Source: Cyclaneusma minus (Eukaryota; Ascomycota; Leotiomycetes; Marthamycetales; Marthamycetaceae). Taken from it: a stretch of DNA of 64,000 nt. Position numbers and translations under genes: made by a program. This document shows, one piece after another, positions 23,701 to 36,699 of the stretch. The stretch's first letter is position 1. Every line of letters starts with the position of its first letter. Below the pieces are notes generated by a model. It was not told the origin of the DNA. It searched no databases and saw only the letters and a list, made by a program, of their open reading frames with translations. Location: NCBI GenBank assembly GCA_037179335.1, contig JAKZHN010000003.1, positions 558,001 to 622,000 on the forward strand, read 5' to 3'.

Positions 23701-26700
23701 ATAAATTTTATGCAAATAAATATGGAGTTTAAAAAGCAGCTGATTTAAAAATATAAAAAAAAGAATTATAGATCGTAATACTATAAATATTTTAAGTGAA
23801 TACAAAATTTAATATTAATTAAATTAATTGCTTTTTTATTGCTAAAAATAAACTAATTTATTATTACGCTAAATTTGGTATGGCCAAATATTTATATATT
23901 TTAAAATTTTATATTAATAAAAATTTTATACTCGCTTATAAAAAAAGGCATATAAAATACATAAAAATATAAAGTTAATTTATAGAATGTTTTATTTTAA
24001 AATTAAATAAAACTTTATATAAATTTATAATTGCTTGCTTATAATATATATTATATTAAATGAAACGCTATATTTTATATAATAGCTTTTAGCTAATTAA
24101 ATTGCTATTTTGTTTTACGCTATTAGTATAGATTTTATTTTTGTATTATTTAAATTTAAAAATAATAATAATGCAGCTTTAAAGTTTATATATTTAAATT
24201 TTAAAAAAAATCAAAATTATATTTGGCAAAATAATATAAACGGCTGTTTAATAGGCTAAATTTCTAATAAAATAATTACTTAATTATAATTAGAAAGTGC
24301 CTAAAATATTTTTATTTAATTAAGATTTAAAATTTCTTTTGGAATTGTGAAAAACGGTATTTATTAAATTATGAATTTAATTATTATATTTTATTATTTA
24401 TTATTTATAAATAAATAAAGCAAAAAAGCAAATAAATACAATCATTAAAATATTGCTATAATATTTTAGTTTAATATTAAAAAATCCGGAGCAATAGAAA
24501 AAAAGAATTTTATATTCTTAATTTATTATTAATAATTTAATGGCTTTAAAAATTAAAAAACCCCCTAATAAAACCATATATAAACTTATTTTTAATAGAT
24601 TTTTTAATTTTTTAATTGGCCGCATCAAAAGGCTATTAATAAAAATAGCGTTTTTTTAAATATAACTTAATATAGCCAATATAATAATATCAATTAAAAT
24701 ATTAATTAAGTATAAATATAATTAACGCTATTAATTAAAATTTTTAAAATCAATACTAAAAAAGTCTTTTAATTGTATTATAAATACAATATTCCCGCCA
24801 TTAAACTGTTTAATAAAAGACTATTTAAATAATACGCCGGCCTATTTATAATTACCGGGCAAATTGGACAATTAATATACAAATTAAAACTCCCTTAATA
24901 TTAGCGGGTTTATAATGCTTTTTTTATTTAATATTTGGACTTTATATTCAATATTAAGTTATATAATTATTTAAAATCCAATATTTTGAATTTTATATTT
25001 ATATTAAGAAATACGGATTCTAAAAAATTATAAAAATTAAATTAAATTTAAAATTGGAAAATTACCCCAATTAAAATTATTAAATATTTTGTAAATTTTA
25101 AAAATTAGAAGTCTTATTTCCGCAATTAATATATAATTTAATAATTAAAAAATGGAAAAACGCTTCTAGCAAATTATAATATTAAAATAAAATTAAAAGA
25201 AATTGCAGCAAATAGTAAAGAAAAAACAAATTGGTAAAAGTAATAAATAAAAAGTTATTTATAAATAAAATAAAACATAAAAAGAGTATAAAAATAATAG
25301 CCAAATGTTATAAAAATCAAATTGTAAAAAACAAAGGCAAATTATATAAAGCCGCAAATTCTATATTAAATATAGTATTTATATAAATTAAAATATTTCC
25401 AGCAATTAAAAGAATTATCCTATTAAAGCGGATTTTTTAAATCGTTTAATAGATTTAATTTTGGCCCTATAAACTGTTATGCTATTTTTAATTATAAAAT
25501 TGCTAATTTAATCCAATCAAATATATTAAATTCCAATTTTTAGCAGCGCGCTTATTAATATTAAAATGCGCAAAATTGCGATTTCTTATATATATAGCCT
25601 TTTTTCCTTTTTATATATTATACCAATAATATTATGATATTAGCATTACCCGTATATTGTTTTATTATAATCTACAATTCCTATATTAGCAATTATAGCT
25701 AATAATCTATATTAAAATAATTTTAATTGCAATAAAGTATTATTAATATATTTATTATAGCTTTATTTAATAAATTAATAATAGTATTATTATTTTCCAT
25801 TAATTTCCAATTTAATATAATTGCGATTTTTGCGCAATATATCAAATTTATTATTAATATTTTGCTTATTATTGCCGCAATTAAATTGATAAATGAAATA
25901 TTTAATAACGCGGCGAATTTTAATAATAAGTTTTTATATTAAAATTAAAATGCGCCATAAATAAAAATAGCTTTTTTATTAATAATAAATAATATTAAAA
26001 AATAGATTATTTTAATTATAACATTTTAAGAAAATCCGAAGTTAAATAAATTAAACAAAAAACTTTGCGAATTTATATTAAATACAGCTAAATTTCTATT
26101 TGCAAAAATAATATTTCATATTTAATAATGAAATCAAAAAATACCAATTATTATAGCAACAAGCTTTTGCTTTTCCTATTTAATAAAATTTTCCTTTTTA
26201 TAAATAATAATATTTTGCAAGCTACTAAATAGAAATTAAATATAAAGAAGCAATTTTGCATTTTATTTATATATTTATAGGATTTAAAAATAGCATTAAA
26301 AAAATTCGCCTATTAATAAATTCGAATTGGAAAATTTTTAATTTACTATAAAAAAAAGCAAATATAATTTATTATTAATTTAAATTTGCTGTTCTTTTTA
26401 AAATAATAAGCGCAATTTAATTATTTGCAAAAATATACAAATTTCTAAAATATGTATTTTTATATATAAATAGCCTTAATAAGACTATAATAAAAAATAA
26501 AGTTGTATATATTGCAAATTAAATAATTTGAATATAAATATTATTATTTTAATTTTGACCAATACTAAATCTTGTAATTACTAGGGTAATAAATTATTAA
26601 TTTTATAGCAGAATATTTTATTTCCGGATTTTAATATTTTTGTATTGGATTGAATATTAATTTTTAAATTCAATTTCGAGGGTATTTTCAACCTTATTTT

Positions 26701-28375
26701 GAAATATCCTATATATAGTAAATTGGCAATAGCTATGCCTTAAATAAAAAAAAATATATAATTGCTATATTTATTTTATATTTTATATTATATAATCCGG
26801 ACTTTCGTTTTTTAATTAATTTAATTAAAAGTTTTAATAAAATTAGCAAAATAGCATTGCTGAATTCATATACTATTATAGCTATAATATTGCAATTTCT
26901 ATTATAAATTAAAATTTTGAATAATTAAATTTAAATCGCAAATACGCTATATTAAAATTGGCTTAAAATAAAAAATAAACAAACCAGGCTTAAAAACTCT
27001 TTTAATTGCAAAAAGCTATTAAAGCTTTAAAAAAAAGAAGAAAAGATTAAAATATAATTTTATATAGCAATAATTGCTATAATATTTATAATATTTATAA
27101 ATAAATATTTAAAGAATTGTCTATAATTAATAAATCCGAGCTTGCAATTCTTTTCTTGTTAATAAATAATTTATTTAATTAATTAATTGTAAAGATTTCT
27201 AAATAGGATTAATAAATTATACATCCTTTTTATTTATAATGTATAATATAAGCAAGATTAAATTTAATTAATTTCCCAAACTTTTAACGCCATACCCGAT
27301 TTATAGCTAAATGTAATAAAAAACTCATAATAAAATAAAAAAAGCTCCGCAAAAAGCTTATAATATTTAAAAGCCAGCTAGCGAATTATAGCTAAATTAA
27401 TATAGTATTTTTACAAAATGAGCTATGGTTTAAAATACAGAAAATAGCTTTATTTTATTTAAAATTGAATATAGCAAAGGCTAAAAAATAGAAAATTATA
27501 ATAAACATAATTTTCTTTACAAAGCCGTTATATTTATAAAGATTTTCCTATATAAATTAGATTTACTTAAAGGCAATGAATGTATTACTTTATATAATTT
27601 ACAAATTTTATCGATATCTATAATATTAAGAGAAGCGCTTGCAATGGATATTAAAAAAGAGCTAATATTAGACACGCCAATTATAAATAATTGATAATTA
27701 ATTAAATCCGGCAACCGCAAGCGCAAGCGCGAATTAAATATATTTTACTTAAAAAATATAATAAAAAAAACTTTATTAAAGCCTAAAAAAAGGAATAGCC
27801 AATCGCTAAAAACCCAAAGACAAAAGGCAATCCGCAATATAAATAAAGCTCTTATAGCAATTAAAAATAAAAAATAATTTAATAAATATTTTTCTAATTT
27901 TAATAAAACCAATTGGTTTAAACTGCAAATTAAGTATAAAAATTGGAAAAAGACTATTAAAGCAAATTTAGCGCAGCAATTAATTAAGCGTTTGCATAAT
28001 TTTTATTTTAAATTAGCAAGAAGAAGCAATAGTAATAATGATTTCTATAATAAGGAGTTTATAGCCAAGGCCAAAAATAAATATAATAGCAAAATCAAAA
28101 AATAAATTTTAATAATGAAAATAAATTAAAATAGAAGTCGGATGAAAATAAGCCAAAGCAGGAATTTAAAAACAAGCTAAATAAAAAGGACAAAAAAGTA
28201 TATTATGGTTATAATACGAATGCCAATATAATTTAGAATAATCCAAAATTTATTAAATATAAAATAATTAAAATAATTAAACATAATAATTAAATTTCTG
28301 TAATCCACCTATAGCGGTAAAATAACTTTAAAAAAAAAGAATTCTTAGGGCGAATTTCTTTTTAAAATGGGCAAA

Positions 28376-28523
28376 TATTATATAGAATCCTAAATACGGA
28401 TCTAGCTAATCCCCGATCTTAATCAGCTGGGCAGGGATTATATATAAGGCGGATTTTTCACCGGCCTTAAACAAGCAATCGATTCAAACCACTTGAATAG
28501 CCACTGTCAATAATCGCTTTACA
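28376..28523 (+). repeat. 3' LTR of the Gypsy element
   Basis: The less mutated of the pair. It keeps GCGGATTTTTCACCGGCC and ends TCGCTTTACA. Confidence 0.75.
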
Positions 28524-28792
28524 GCTATTTTAAATATTAAAAACATAAAAAAATACAAAAAGGCCAAAGCCAAAGCTATTAATCTCCTATTTAAAAGCAT
28601 TTTTAATAATAATAAATCCCTTCTTAATAAATACAATATTGCCAAAAACTTACAAAGCTATTTAAAAACAATATACAAAATCCAACGCTATTTTTAATTT
28701 AATATATATTATTAAAATTCAAATTTTTATTTAAAATAAAAATACTATTATTCGTTTTATTTAAAATAAATTTCGCAAATTTCAATACAAAT

Positions 28793-28981
28793 TATTAAAA
28801 CATGGGTGCAATGGCAGCCACCGTAAAATAGCCATCACGTGTAGCTAGATCCAAAGGAAACTAGCGTTTGCATAATAAGAATAGTTTTACTTTGGATAGC
28901 CAGTTATTTTAATGTTTTTAAGCATAATATAACGTCTTTTATACCCTTATTTTATGCCCTTATATTTATTTATTTCTAATA
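28793..28981 (+). repeat. 5' LTR of the complete Copia element
   Basis: Includes GGGTGCAATGGCAGCC near its start and ends TTTCTAATA. The same LTR occurs at 16694-16881, 34219-34405, and (minus strand) at 44435-45346 and 6497-13884. Confidence 0.75.
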
Positions 28982-31319
28982 AATTATAAGCCCGGAATTA
29001 TATAAGCTTTTAAATAATTAATTAATATTGTTTTAATCGACTTTCTAATATTATTTTAATAAAAACTCTATATTTTGGCAAATTCTCTTTTTTTAATACC
29101 ATAATTTATTGCAAAACAATTAAAACCAATATAAAAATCCCTTTATATTTATTCTTTTGCCAATGCTATTATAATATTTTATAAAATCGATTAAAACTAA
29201 TAAAAGGGTTTTTTTATAATTTACCCGGCTAATTTAAAAATCATTTTGCCAATGGTTTCCAAAAGCTAAATAAAAGCTCCTATAATAATATTTTCTTATT
29301 ATTATTATTTTTTAGCCAATTGCTTTTACCTTTTTATTTGCTAATATATTTAATAAAGTAAAAACCGAAAAATGATTTTTTATATTATTAAAAACCAATT
29401 ATAAAATCTGGTTTTATAATATAAACATTTGCCTTAATAAAAGAAAAATATAATTTACCATTAAAAAAACCATTTTTAAATATACTGACGTTGCTTTTGC
29501 CTTTAAAATTACTAATAAAAGTAATATATTTTCCGTTAAGTTTCGTATTTCAAAAACTAATTTTAATTTATTAATGCCTTTTATAGCATTTAAAACCCAA
29601 ATTAATAAGCTTAGTATTAAATTTAAGAAAATATTTATTAGCCAAAGCAAAAAGGCCATTTTAAATATTAAAAGTATAAAGGAGTATAAAAAGGCCAAGG
29701 CCAAAGCTATTAATTTTTAATTTAAAAGCCTTTTTAATAATTCTTTTTTCAATAAATACAATATTGTTAAAGGCTTATAAAACCATTTTAAAGAAAACTA
29801 TACCAAATTAAATATACGTTTTAATTTAATATAGAAATTTAGATTTTTATTTAGGATAAAAATACTATTATTTGCTTTATTTAAAATAAGCTTTGCAAGC
29901 TTTAATATAAATTAGTAGTTGCTAATAAAGTTTATACCGGTGCTTATAGCAAGTTTTTTTAATTAAGCCTTTTTTAATAATTATATTATTATAATTAATA
30001 CTTTTATATTAATTGGTGCTATAATAAATATTAAAACAAATAGCGCATATTAATTGCTAGTAATAAAAACCATATTTTTATTGCCAAAACCGGTAAGCGA
30101 TTTTAGCAAAATAAGGTTAATAAGCTTAAGTTTTGCAATTTTTTTAACGGCGCTTATTTTATTTGCAATTATTTTTAAGAAAAGGCTATTTAAATTTTGG
30201 TTTTTGCCAATTAACGCTTTATTTGCAATTTTAAATTTCTTTTTAAAATAAAGCTTTATAATTGTTGCTTTCGCTTTTGTTTTAATTTTCTAAAGTATTG
30301 TTATTGCCTTTTTTTTATTATTGCTTTTTCTTTTATTAATATTTCCCTTTTAAATAAGGCTGCTATAATAATGTTAAAAATAAAAAAAAGGCTTGCTTTG
30401 CTAATAAATTCAATAAAAGGTTTAGCAATTATACCGTTAAAATTAATAATAATGCCAAAAATAACAACGCTATTATAATTTTATTTAATTTTAAAAGAAA
30501 TAAAACGATTGTTTATATTAGACGTAAGCTAATTGGTAAAAAGATATTGCAAGCTATTTATTAGGGTATTATAAAAATTAAATATTTAAATAAATTATTT
30601 ATATTTTTTAAAAAAAAGGTTATTTTAAAATTCAAAATTAATTTAATTTTGAATTGAAAATTATATATAGCTGGCTTATTAAATTATTTTAATAAAATAA
30701 AATTATAAAAACAAATTAAATAACCATATTATTAATGCCATTATAAATTATAAATTATAAATTATATTTAATATAAGCCGGAAATATAAAAGCTATATTT
30801 TTGTAGCTAAGGCAAATATTATTATAATTAATATTCTTTTTACAATTTTGTAAGCTACAAATTTTTAACTTATAATATAAAAAACTGTATTATCTTGAAA
30901 ATGCTATAATTGGCAATATTTATAAAATTACTATATTGGCAAAATTTATTAAAATTCCGTTATTAGCTAATTACAAAGCCTATTAAATATATGCTTTTAT
31001 TGAATTTAAAGATTATTTTTTAAAAAAATTAAATCCATATAAAACTATTAAATTTGCATTTATTTAATTTAATATTACTAGATTTCTTTTTCTTTTTTTG
31101 CAAAAAACGGTATTTTTTATATATTATTAATAGCTTTATATGGAAAACTTGGGCTATTTTATTGGCTATTAAAGGTAATATTATTTAGGCCCTTTAAAAA
31201 TAAATTTTATAGGCCGAAAACCAATTTGGAAAACAAATTAAAGCAGCTTGCAATAATAATGCTTTTAAATTTTTTAAAATAATTAAGCAATAAATTTATA
31301 TTAAGAAAATTAAAGCGCA

Positions 31320-31790
31320 ATTTATTATAATGGCTTTATTTTATTAAAATGGCCTTGTAAAATAAGGAATTCAGCAATTAAAAGCTAATATTCGGGCTTC
31401 ATTTAAAAAAAAATTAATTAAATTTTAAAATAAAGCTGCTAAATATAATACTTATATTTTCAATCGCGCTTTTATTGCTCCCGTTATTAATAGCTATTTT
31501 ACCAGCTTTACAAAAGCTTGAAATGGGGTTTTATTTTCCATTAATAATATTAGGGTATTTGAATTTTTATATATTTTCTATCTTAATCTAAAAATTATTT
31601 TTAAAAATCAATTATATTATAAGCTTATTAATATCAGTTGGCTTAATATTTTTATGAAATACTTTAATATTACTATAAAGCAATTTAAATTTTATTTTTT
31701 AAAATTGGAATATGTATATTATATAAGCAAAATTAAAGTTTGGGAATTTAGACTAAAATTAAAGCTTAATTTAAAAATTTAAAAATTTTT
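31320..31790 (+). pseudogene. Copia integrase C-terminal region, remnant
   Basis: Degraded plus-strand peptides such as FMKYFNITIKQFKFYFLKLEY match the Copia integrase pattern VGYxxxTKQYxVYxPxL. AAKYNTYIFNRAF matches the EAxxTAxYxxNR pattern. Stops and Asp-to-Asn or Gly-to-Lys/Arg changes fit RIP. A parallel remnant is at about 35960-36360. Confidence 0.55.
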
Positions 31791-31924
31791 AAGCAATTAA
31801 AGCACAATAATAAAGCGCAAATAATAAAATTCTATAAGGCAATAAAAAAGAATGCTATTAATTTTAAAAACTTAAATATTAATAAAATAAAGGAGCCAAA
31901 AGCTATAAATAAAAGATTTAGCTT

Positions 31925-32110
31925 CCTGCTATAATATAATATATTTGATGCAATATAAAAAACGCCGATTTTTAGTATTTTAAAGGCGCGGTAATATAAT
32001 ATATTAAATATATTGGTATTAAAGCCAATTTTTATTATATTTAAAATGCTATATTATAATATATTAAAAACGCCTTAGTATAAAATATTAAAAACGCCTT
32101 AAAATAATGC
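31925..32110. repeat. Imperfect tandem repeat in the Copia internal region
   Basis: Several units of about 45 bp contain TATAATATATT followed by AAAAACGCC or AAAGGCGC. They sit between the integrase and reverse-transcriptase remnants. Confidence 0.5.
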
Positions 32111-32859
32111 ATTATTTATATTAATTTCTTGAAATAACAAATATACCTATATTTATATTTTTAGCTAATTTTGCTACCGATTTTAATAATTTAAATTGCT
32201 TAAATTTTAAGCCCAAAAAATAATTAAAGCTAAATAAAAAATAAAAAATATTATTTAAATAAAACAAAATAGGCTGCTTAAAAGCTATTTTTAAGTTTTT
32301 GTGTAAACCTCCTCGCCTTTATTTTGATAAATAATTATATTAAGCTTAATAATAATAATGCTATTTTTAATTCTTTTAGCATTTTTATTACCAATGCCAT
32401 TTTTTTTATGTTTTTTTATTTTTTTTTATTTTTTTTGCAAATAATATTCCGGCTTTTAAGGCTAAGCCGTATTTTATAAAAAAGAATACCAAATAATAAA
32501 AAGAAATTAAAAAAAAATCAAAGCTGTAAAATAAAACGCTAAATTTTGCAAAATTATTTAAGCTATAATTGCATATACCGGCTATAATATTAATGATATT
32601 AAAAAGGCTATAAATTTAATTATTAAAAAATGCTTTTTAGCAATAAAGATTTATAAAATTAAAATCCCTTAATTATATAAGCAAGCGGTAAATTTTAAAA
32701 ACCTTTATTATAAGCAATAAAAGCTTGCTATAATTAAAAAGCTTAAATTTTTAATAAAAAATGGCATTTAGAAATATATTAAAAAGCCGAGAAAAGCAAA
32801 TTTAATATCGACTAAATAAATATATATTATTAAAACCTAAATTAATAAAATTATTAAAT

Positions 32860-33220
32860 AATTTAAAGCCCGTATAATTGCCTAAGGCTTCAATTAAATA
32901 TTTAGAAAAAACTATACCAATACCTTTATTTTTACCATTTGTATAAATTTCTTATATTTTTTTTTTGCAAATATTTTAAATATAAATAATTTAATATTAA
33001 AAACGCATTTATAATGTTTAAATTTTATTTAAGCCCTTTTAAAAATTTTATTATTTTACCAAATTAAATTTTCCAAATTTTTAAAAGCTTATACAATTTA
33101 AAGCAGGCTGTTAAAAATTAGAATTTGCTTATAAATCTTTTTAAAGAAATAGGATTTTATATAAAGTTTTGCAAATTCTTGCATTTATAAATATCTAAAA
33201 TATGGCATTATTTTTCTAAT
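32860..33220 (+). pseudogene. Copia reverse transcriptase start, remnant
   Basis: Plus-strand peptides GFNxIFRKNYTNTFIFTICIN correspond to the conserved Copia pattern GFxQxxGxDYxxTFAPxxxxx. FANILNINNLI follows and matches the LAIVAxxNxE region. The frame carries multiple stops. Confidence 0.5.
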
Positions 33221-33479
33221 TTATATTAATTATATTATTATAGCCGCCTAAAATAAAAGAAAGCTAATATAGTTTTATTTTTAGCTATTTTCTTAATTTA
33301 ATATTAAAAATCTGGGGAAAATATTTAAAAAAAATTGTATAAAAGTAAAAAAAGGCAAAAAGGCCAAATTCTTTTACCTTAATCAGGAATAATATTTTTA
33401 CTAAATGCTGGAAAAATTTAATATAGCCAAATTCTAGTTTTTAATTGAATGTATTTTTATAAATAATTATAAAGCTTTT

Positions 33480-34215
33480 AATTTTTTTATTTTAAATAAT
33501 AAGCGTATAAATATTAAAAAATACCAGCAAATTATTAAAAGCCTTATAGTTGCTAGAATTTTCATTTGTTTAAATATTGTCTTTGCAATTAAAAAGCTAG
33601 TTCAATATATAAGCAATTTATTAACCTATTAGAATTTTATCTTTAAAAATTTATATTGATTTAATAGTTTTTTACAAAATACGCTACGATTTTAAGAAAG
33701 TATATTATAAATTGGTAATTTATTTAAATTTTAATTAGGCTAGCAATAAAACTAATTAAATAAGCGTATTTAGCACCATTGCTATATTTTATAGCGGACT
33801 AATATTATAAAAAAGTAAAACACAATGGTATATTTTAATTTTTTTAACCAAATCCAAATATATTGCCTTATTTAGCTATATCAAGCAAGGCTAATAGCTT
33901 GGTCAAATGTTTAGGAATTTGGAATTTTTTTAATTTATTAGCAAAAATTTACAATTTATTTAAATGCTTAAAAATAATTAAAAATATCTTTATATAATTA
34001 AAACTTTAAAAATGCATAAATGCTTTAAGCATATAAATGTAATATATTATTTTATTTGAAATTTAAAAAAAAAGCTTATAATTAAATATATTTTTACAAA
34101 TAAAATGGTAGCGAATGGGATAATAAAGCCGCTTTGTTGAATTAAATTTAAAAAATTTGTAAAAATACTAAAATTTATTATATAAAGCTATAGGAAACCG
34201 GCTAATTTTATAAGG
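33480..34215 (+). pseudogene. Copia RNase H region, remnant
   Basis: The plus strand reads KKYQQIIKSLIVARIFICLN, followed by IVFAIKKLVQYI. This matches the minus-strand remnant at 14487-14696 and the plus-strand remnant at 56300-56420. A TAIFYSGLIL-like stretch near 33780 fits the box before SWxSKKQ. It ends just before the purine tract and 3' LTR. Confidence 0.55.
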
Positions 34216-34218
34216 GAG

Positions 34219-34405
34219 TATTAAAAAATGGGTGCAATGGCAGCCATTATAAAATAGCTATTATATATAGCTAAATTTAAAGGAAATTAGCGTCCGTATA
34301 ATAAAAATATTTTTATTTTGGATAGCTAATTATTTTAATTTTTCAAGCATAATACAATGTTTTTTATACCCTTATTTTACGGCCTTTATTTACTTATTTC
34401 TAATA
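34219..34405 (+). repeat. 3' LTR of the complete Copia element
   Basis: Starts TATTAAAAAATGGGTGCAAT directly after the purine tract and ends TTTCTAATA. Followed by the CAAAT duplication. Confidence 0.75.
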
Positions 34406-36558
34406 CAAATTGATATTCGCTAATAAATTTTATATTAATGCCTATAGCAATCAAAGTTTATTTTTTTATTTTAGCCAAACTTTTTCTGATAATTATATTA
34501 TTATAATTAATACGTTTATATTAATTAATACTATAATAAATATTTTAAAAAAAATGTATATATTAATCGCCAATAGCAAAAACTATATATATTTACTGCT
34601 AAAGCCAAAAAGCAATTTTAATAAAATAAATTTAATAAATTTAATTTTTGCAATTTTTGCGATAGCATTTATTTTATTCGCTATTGCTTTAAAAAAAAGC
34701 CATATTAATTTTTTCTTTACCAACCAATATTTAATACATAATTTTAATTTGTTTTTAAAGATAAAATCTTATAATTATTGCTTTCGCTCCCATTTCAATT
34801 TTCACAAATGTTACTATTGCGGTCTTTTTTATTATCGTTTTTTTTTCAAATACATCTATTGTAATAATATGAAAAATAAATAAATAAATAAAAGAAATTT
34901 GCTTTGCTAATAAATTTAACTATAAAAAACCCAGCAATTATACCATTAAAACTAATGATAACTTCAAAAATAACAATATTGCCAAAATCCCGTTTAGTTT
35001 TAAAACAAATAAAAGAATTGCCTATATTAGCTATAAATTAATTGGTAAAATTATTTATTTTATTTGGATTTTAAATACTAGCGCATTATTATATATATTT
35101 AACCAATGCTTTTTCTTTTAAATAATTAAAAAACTAATACCATTATATATTATAAAACTTAATAAAAAAACGCTATAAGCCATTTATTAAAATATTGCTT
35201 TTAAAAAATACTTTTCTTATTCTCAAAATTTGAAGTTGATTTAATTTTAAATTGAAAACTATATATAATTAATTTATTAAATTACTTTAATAATTTTGTT
35301 TTTTTTACAAAAACAAATTAAATAATTAAATAATTAATACAATTTTAAAATATAAAATATAAATTATATTCAATATAAGCCAAAAATATAAAAACTACGC
35401 CTTTATTGCCAAATTAAATACCATTATAATTAACGCTTTCTTTATAATTTGTTTTTATTTTTTAAAACCTTTAAATTTTATGCCTTTTAAATTAAATTTT
35501 TATAATTTATAATATAAAAAACTTTGCCATTTTAATAATACTATAATTGGCAATATTTCTAAAATCACTATATTGGCAAAGCCTATTAAAATCCCTTTTT
35601 TAGCTAATTAAAAAGCCTATTAAATATATAATTTTATTAAATTTTTTTGTTTTTTTTAAAAAAAAAACATTTATACAAAGCTATTAAATTTGAATTTATT
35701 TAATTTAATATTGCTAAATTGTTTTTTTGTTTCCTTTGCAAAAACCAATATTTTTTATATATTATTAATAGCTTTATATAAAAAGTTTAAACCAATTTAT
35801 TAATTACCAAAAATAATGCTATTCAGGCTTTTTAAAAATAAATTCTATAAATGAAAAACCAATTCGGAAAAGAAATTAAAGCAGCTTATAATAATAATGC
35901 TTTTAAATTTTTTAAAGCAATTAAGCAATAAATTTATATTAAAAAATTAAAGTATAATTTACTATAATAGTTTTATTTTATTAAAATAGCCCTGCAAAAT
36001 ACAAAATTCAGTAATTAAAAGCTAATATTTAAACTCTACTTAAAAAAATAAAACTGCCGCCGGAATTTTAGGATAAAATTGCCAAATATAACGCTTATAT
36101 TCGCAACTGCGCTTTTACCAGCCCAATTATTAAAAATCATTTGATTAGCTTTAAAAAAATTTAAAATAAGTTTTCATTTTTTTAATAATATTAAAATATT
36201 CAAATTTTTATACGCCTTTTATTTTGATTTCAAAACTATTTCCAAAAACCAATCACACTATAAATTTATTAATACCAATCGCTTTAATATTTTTATAAAA
36301 TATTTCAATACTATTATAAAACAATTTAAAATTTATTTTCCAAAATTAAAATATATATATTATATAAATAAAATCAAAATTTGGAAATTCAAATTAGAAT
36401 TAAAATTTAATTTAATATTTTAAAAAACTCCAAACAATTAAAATATAATAATTAAATAAAAATAGCAAAATTCTAAAAGAAAGCCCTAATACTAAGCAAT
36501 TGAATATCTGTGTGAATGCCTGCCTAAGGCCACGGGCGCGTGTCACGTGCCTGGCACG

Positions 36559-36699
36559 CTCGCATTAGCTTAGCGCCAGCTATGGAAATTACCTTTATAG
36601 CTTTCCGCCGGCCCTTTAATTTCCCTTTCTTTTCCATAGCTAATATAATTTATCTATTACCCTTGTATACTTATTATTCTAACCTTATAGGAATAAATA
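36559..36699 (+). repeat. Repeat X, copy B
   Basis: Core CATTAGCTTAGCGCCAGCTA, ending GAATAAATA (RIP-altered GAACGAACA). Preceded by a GC-rich, partly palindromic stretch at 36520-36558. Confidence 0.6.

Larger units (their letters stand above)
17566..28523 (+). mobile_element. Ty3/Gypsy-type LTR retrotransposon (11 kb), RIP-decayed
   Basis: Two 148-bp direct LTRs lie at 17566-17713 and 28376-28523, each ending CTTTACA or its mutated form. The target duplication is GCCAT (17561-17565) and GCTAT (28524-28528), one C-to-T apart. At about 22680-22760 the plus strand reads IRIYINNIIAYSKFFKNYLNYF. This is a RIP-altered form of the Gypsy reverse-transcriptase box, pattern YIDDIxxxSKTxEEHLxHL, with D changed to N as C-to-T/G-to-A mutation predicts. 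There is no intact gene. The length exceeds a typical 5-8 kb Gypsy, so unseen nested pieces are possible. Confidence 0.75.
28793..34405 (+). mobile_element. Complete Copia-type LTR retrotransposon (5.6 kb), RIP-decayed
   Basis: The LTRs are 28793-28981 and 34219-34405, with a perfect target duplication CAAAT at 28788-28792 and 34406-34410. A purine tract, AAGGGAG, ends at 34218. It is inserted into another copy of its own family, whose sequence continues on both sides. The internal order follows Copia: gag-like region, integrase, reverse transcriptase, RNase H. Every frame is interrupted by stops. Confidence 0.8.
16694..36490 (+). mobile_element. Second Copia element (plus strand), interrupted twice and truncated
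   Basis: The 5' LTR is 16694-16881 (starts TATTGAAAGG, RIP-altered TG; ends TTTTTAATA), the same family as the LTRs at 28793 and 34219. Its internal sequence continues to 17565, resumes at 28529-28792 after the Gypsy insertion, and resumes again at 34406 after the third Copia. The integrase C-terminal remnant is at about 35960-36360. Homology to the complete copy ends near 36490, where a different element begins. I could not find the rest of this copy. The right boundary is approximate. Confidence 0.6.

Noticed and set aside
29414..29704. 96-residue hydrophobic minus-strand frame
   Set aside because: It is the antisense of the Copia gag-side region. The hydrophobicity is an AT-bias artefact.
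34410..34883. 157-residue plus-strand frame in AT-rich DNA
   Set aside because: The composition is Ile/Asn/Phe/Lys-rich and it lies in RIP-mutated Copia sequence homologous to 29905-30250. It is a chance frame, not a gene.
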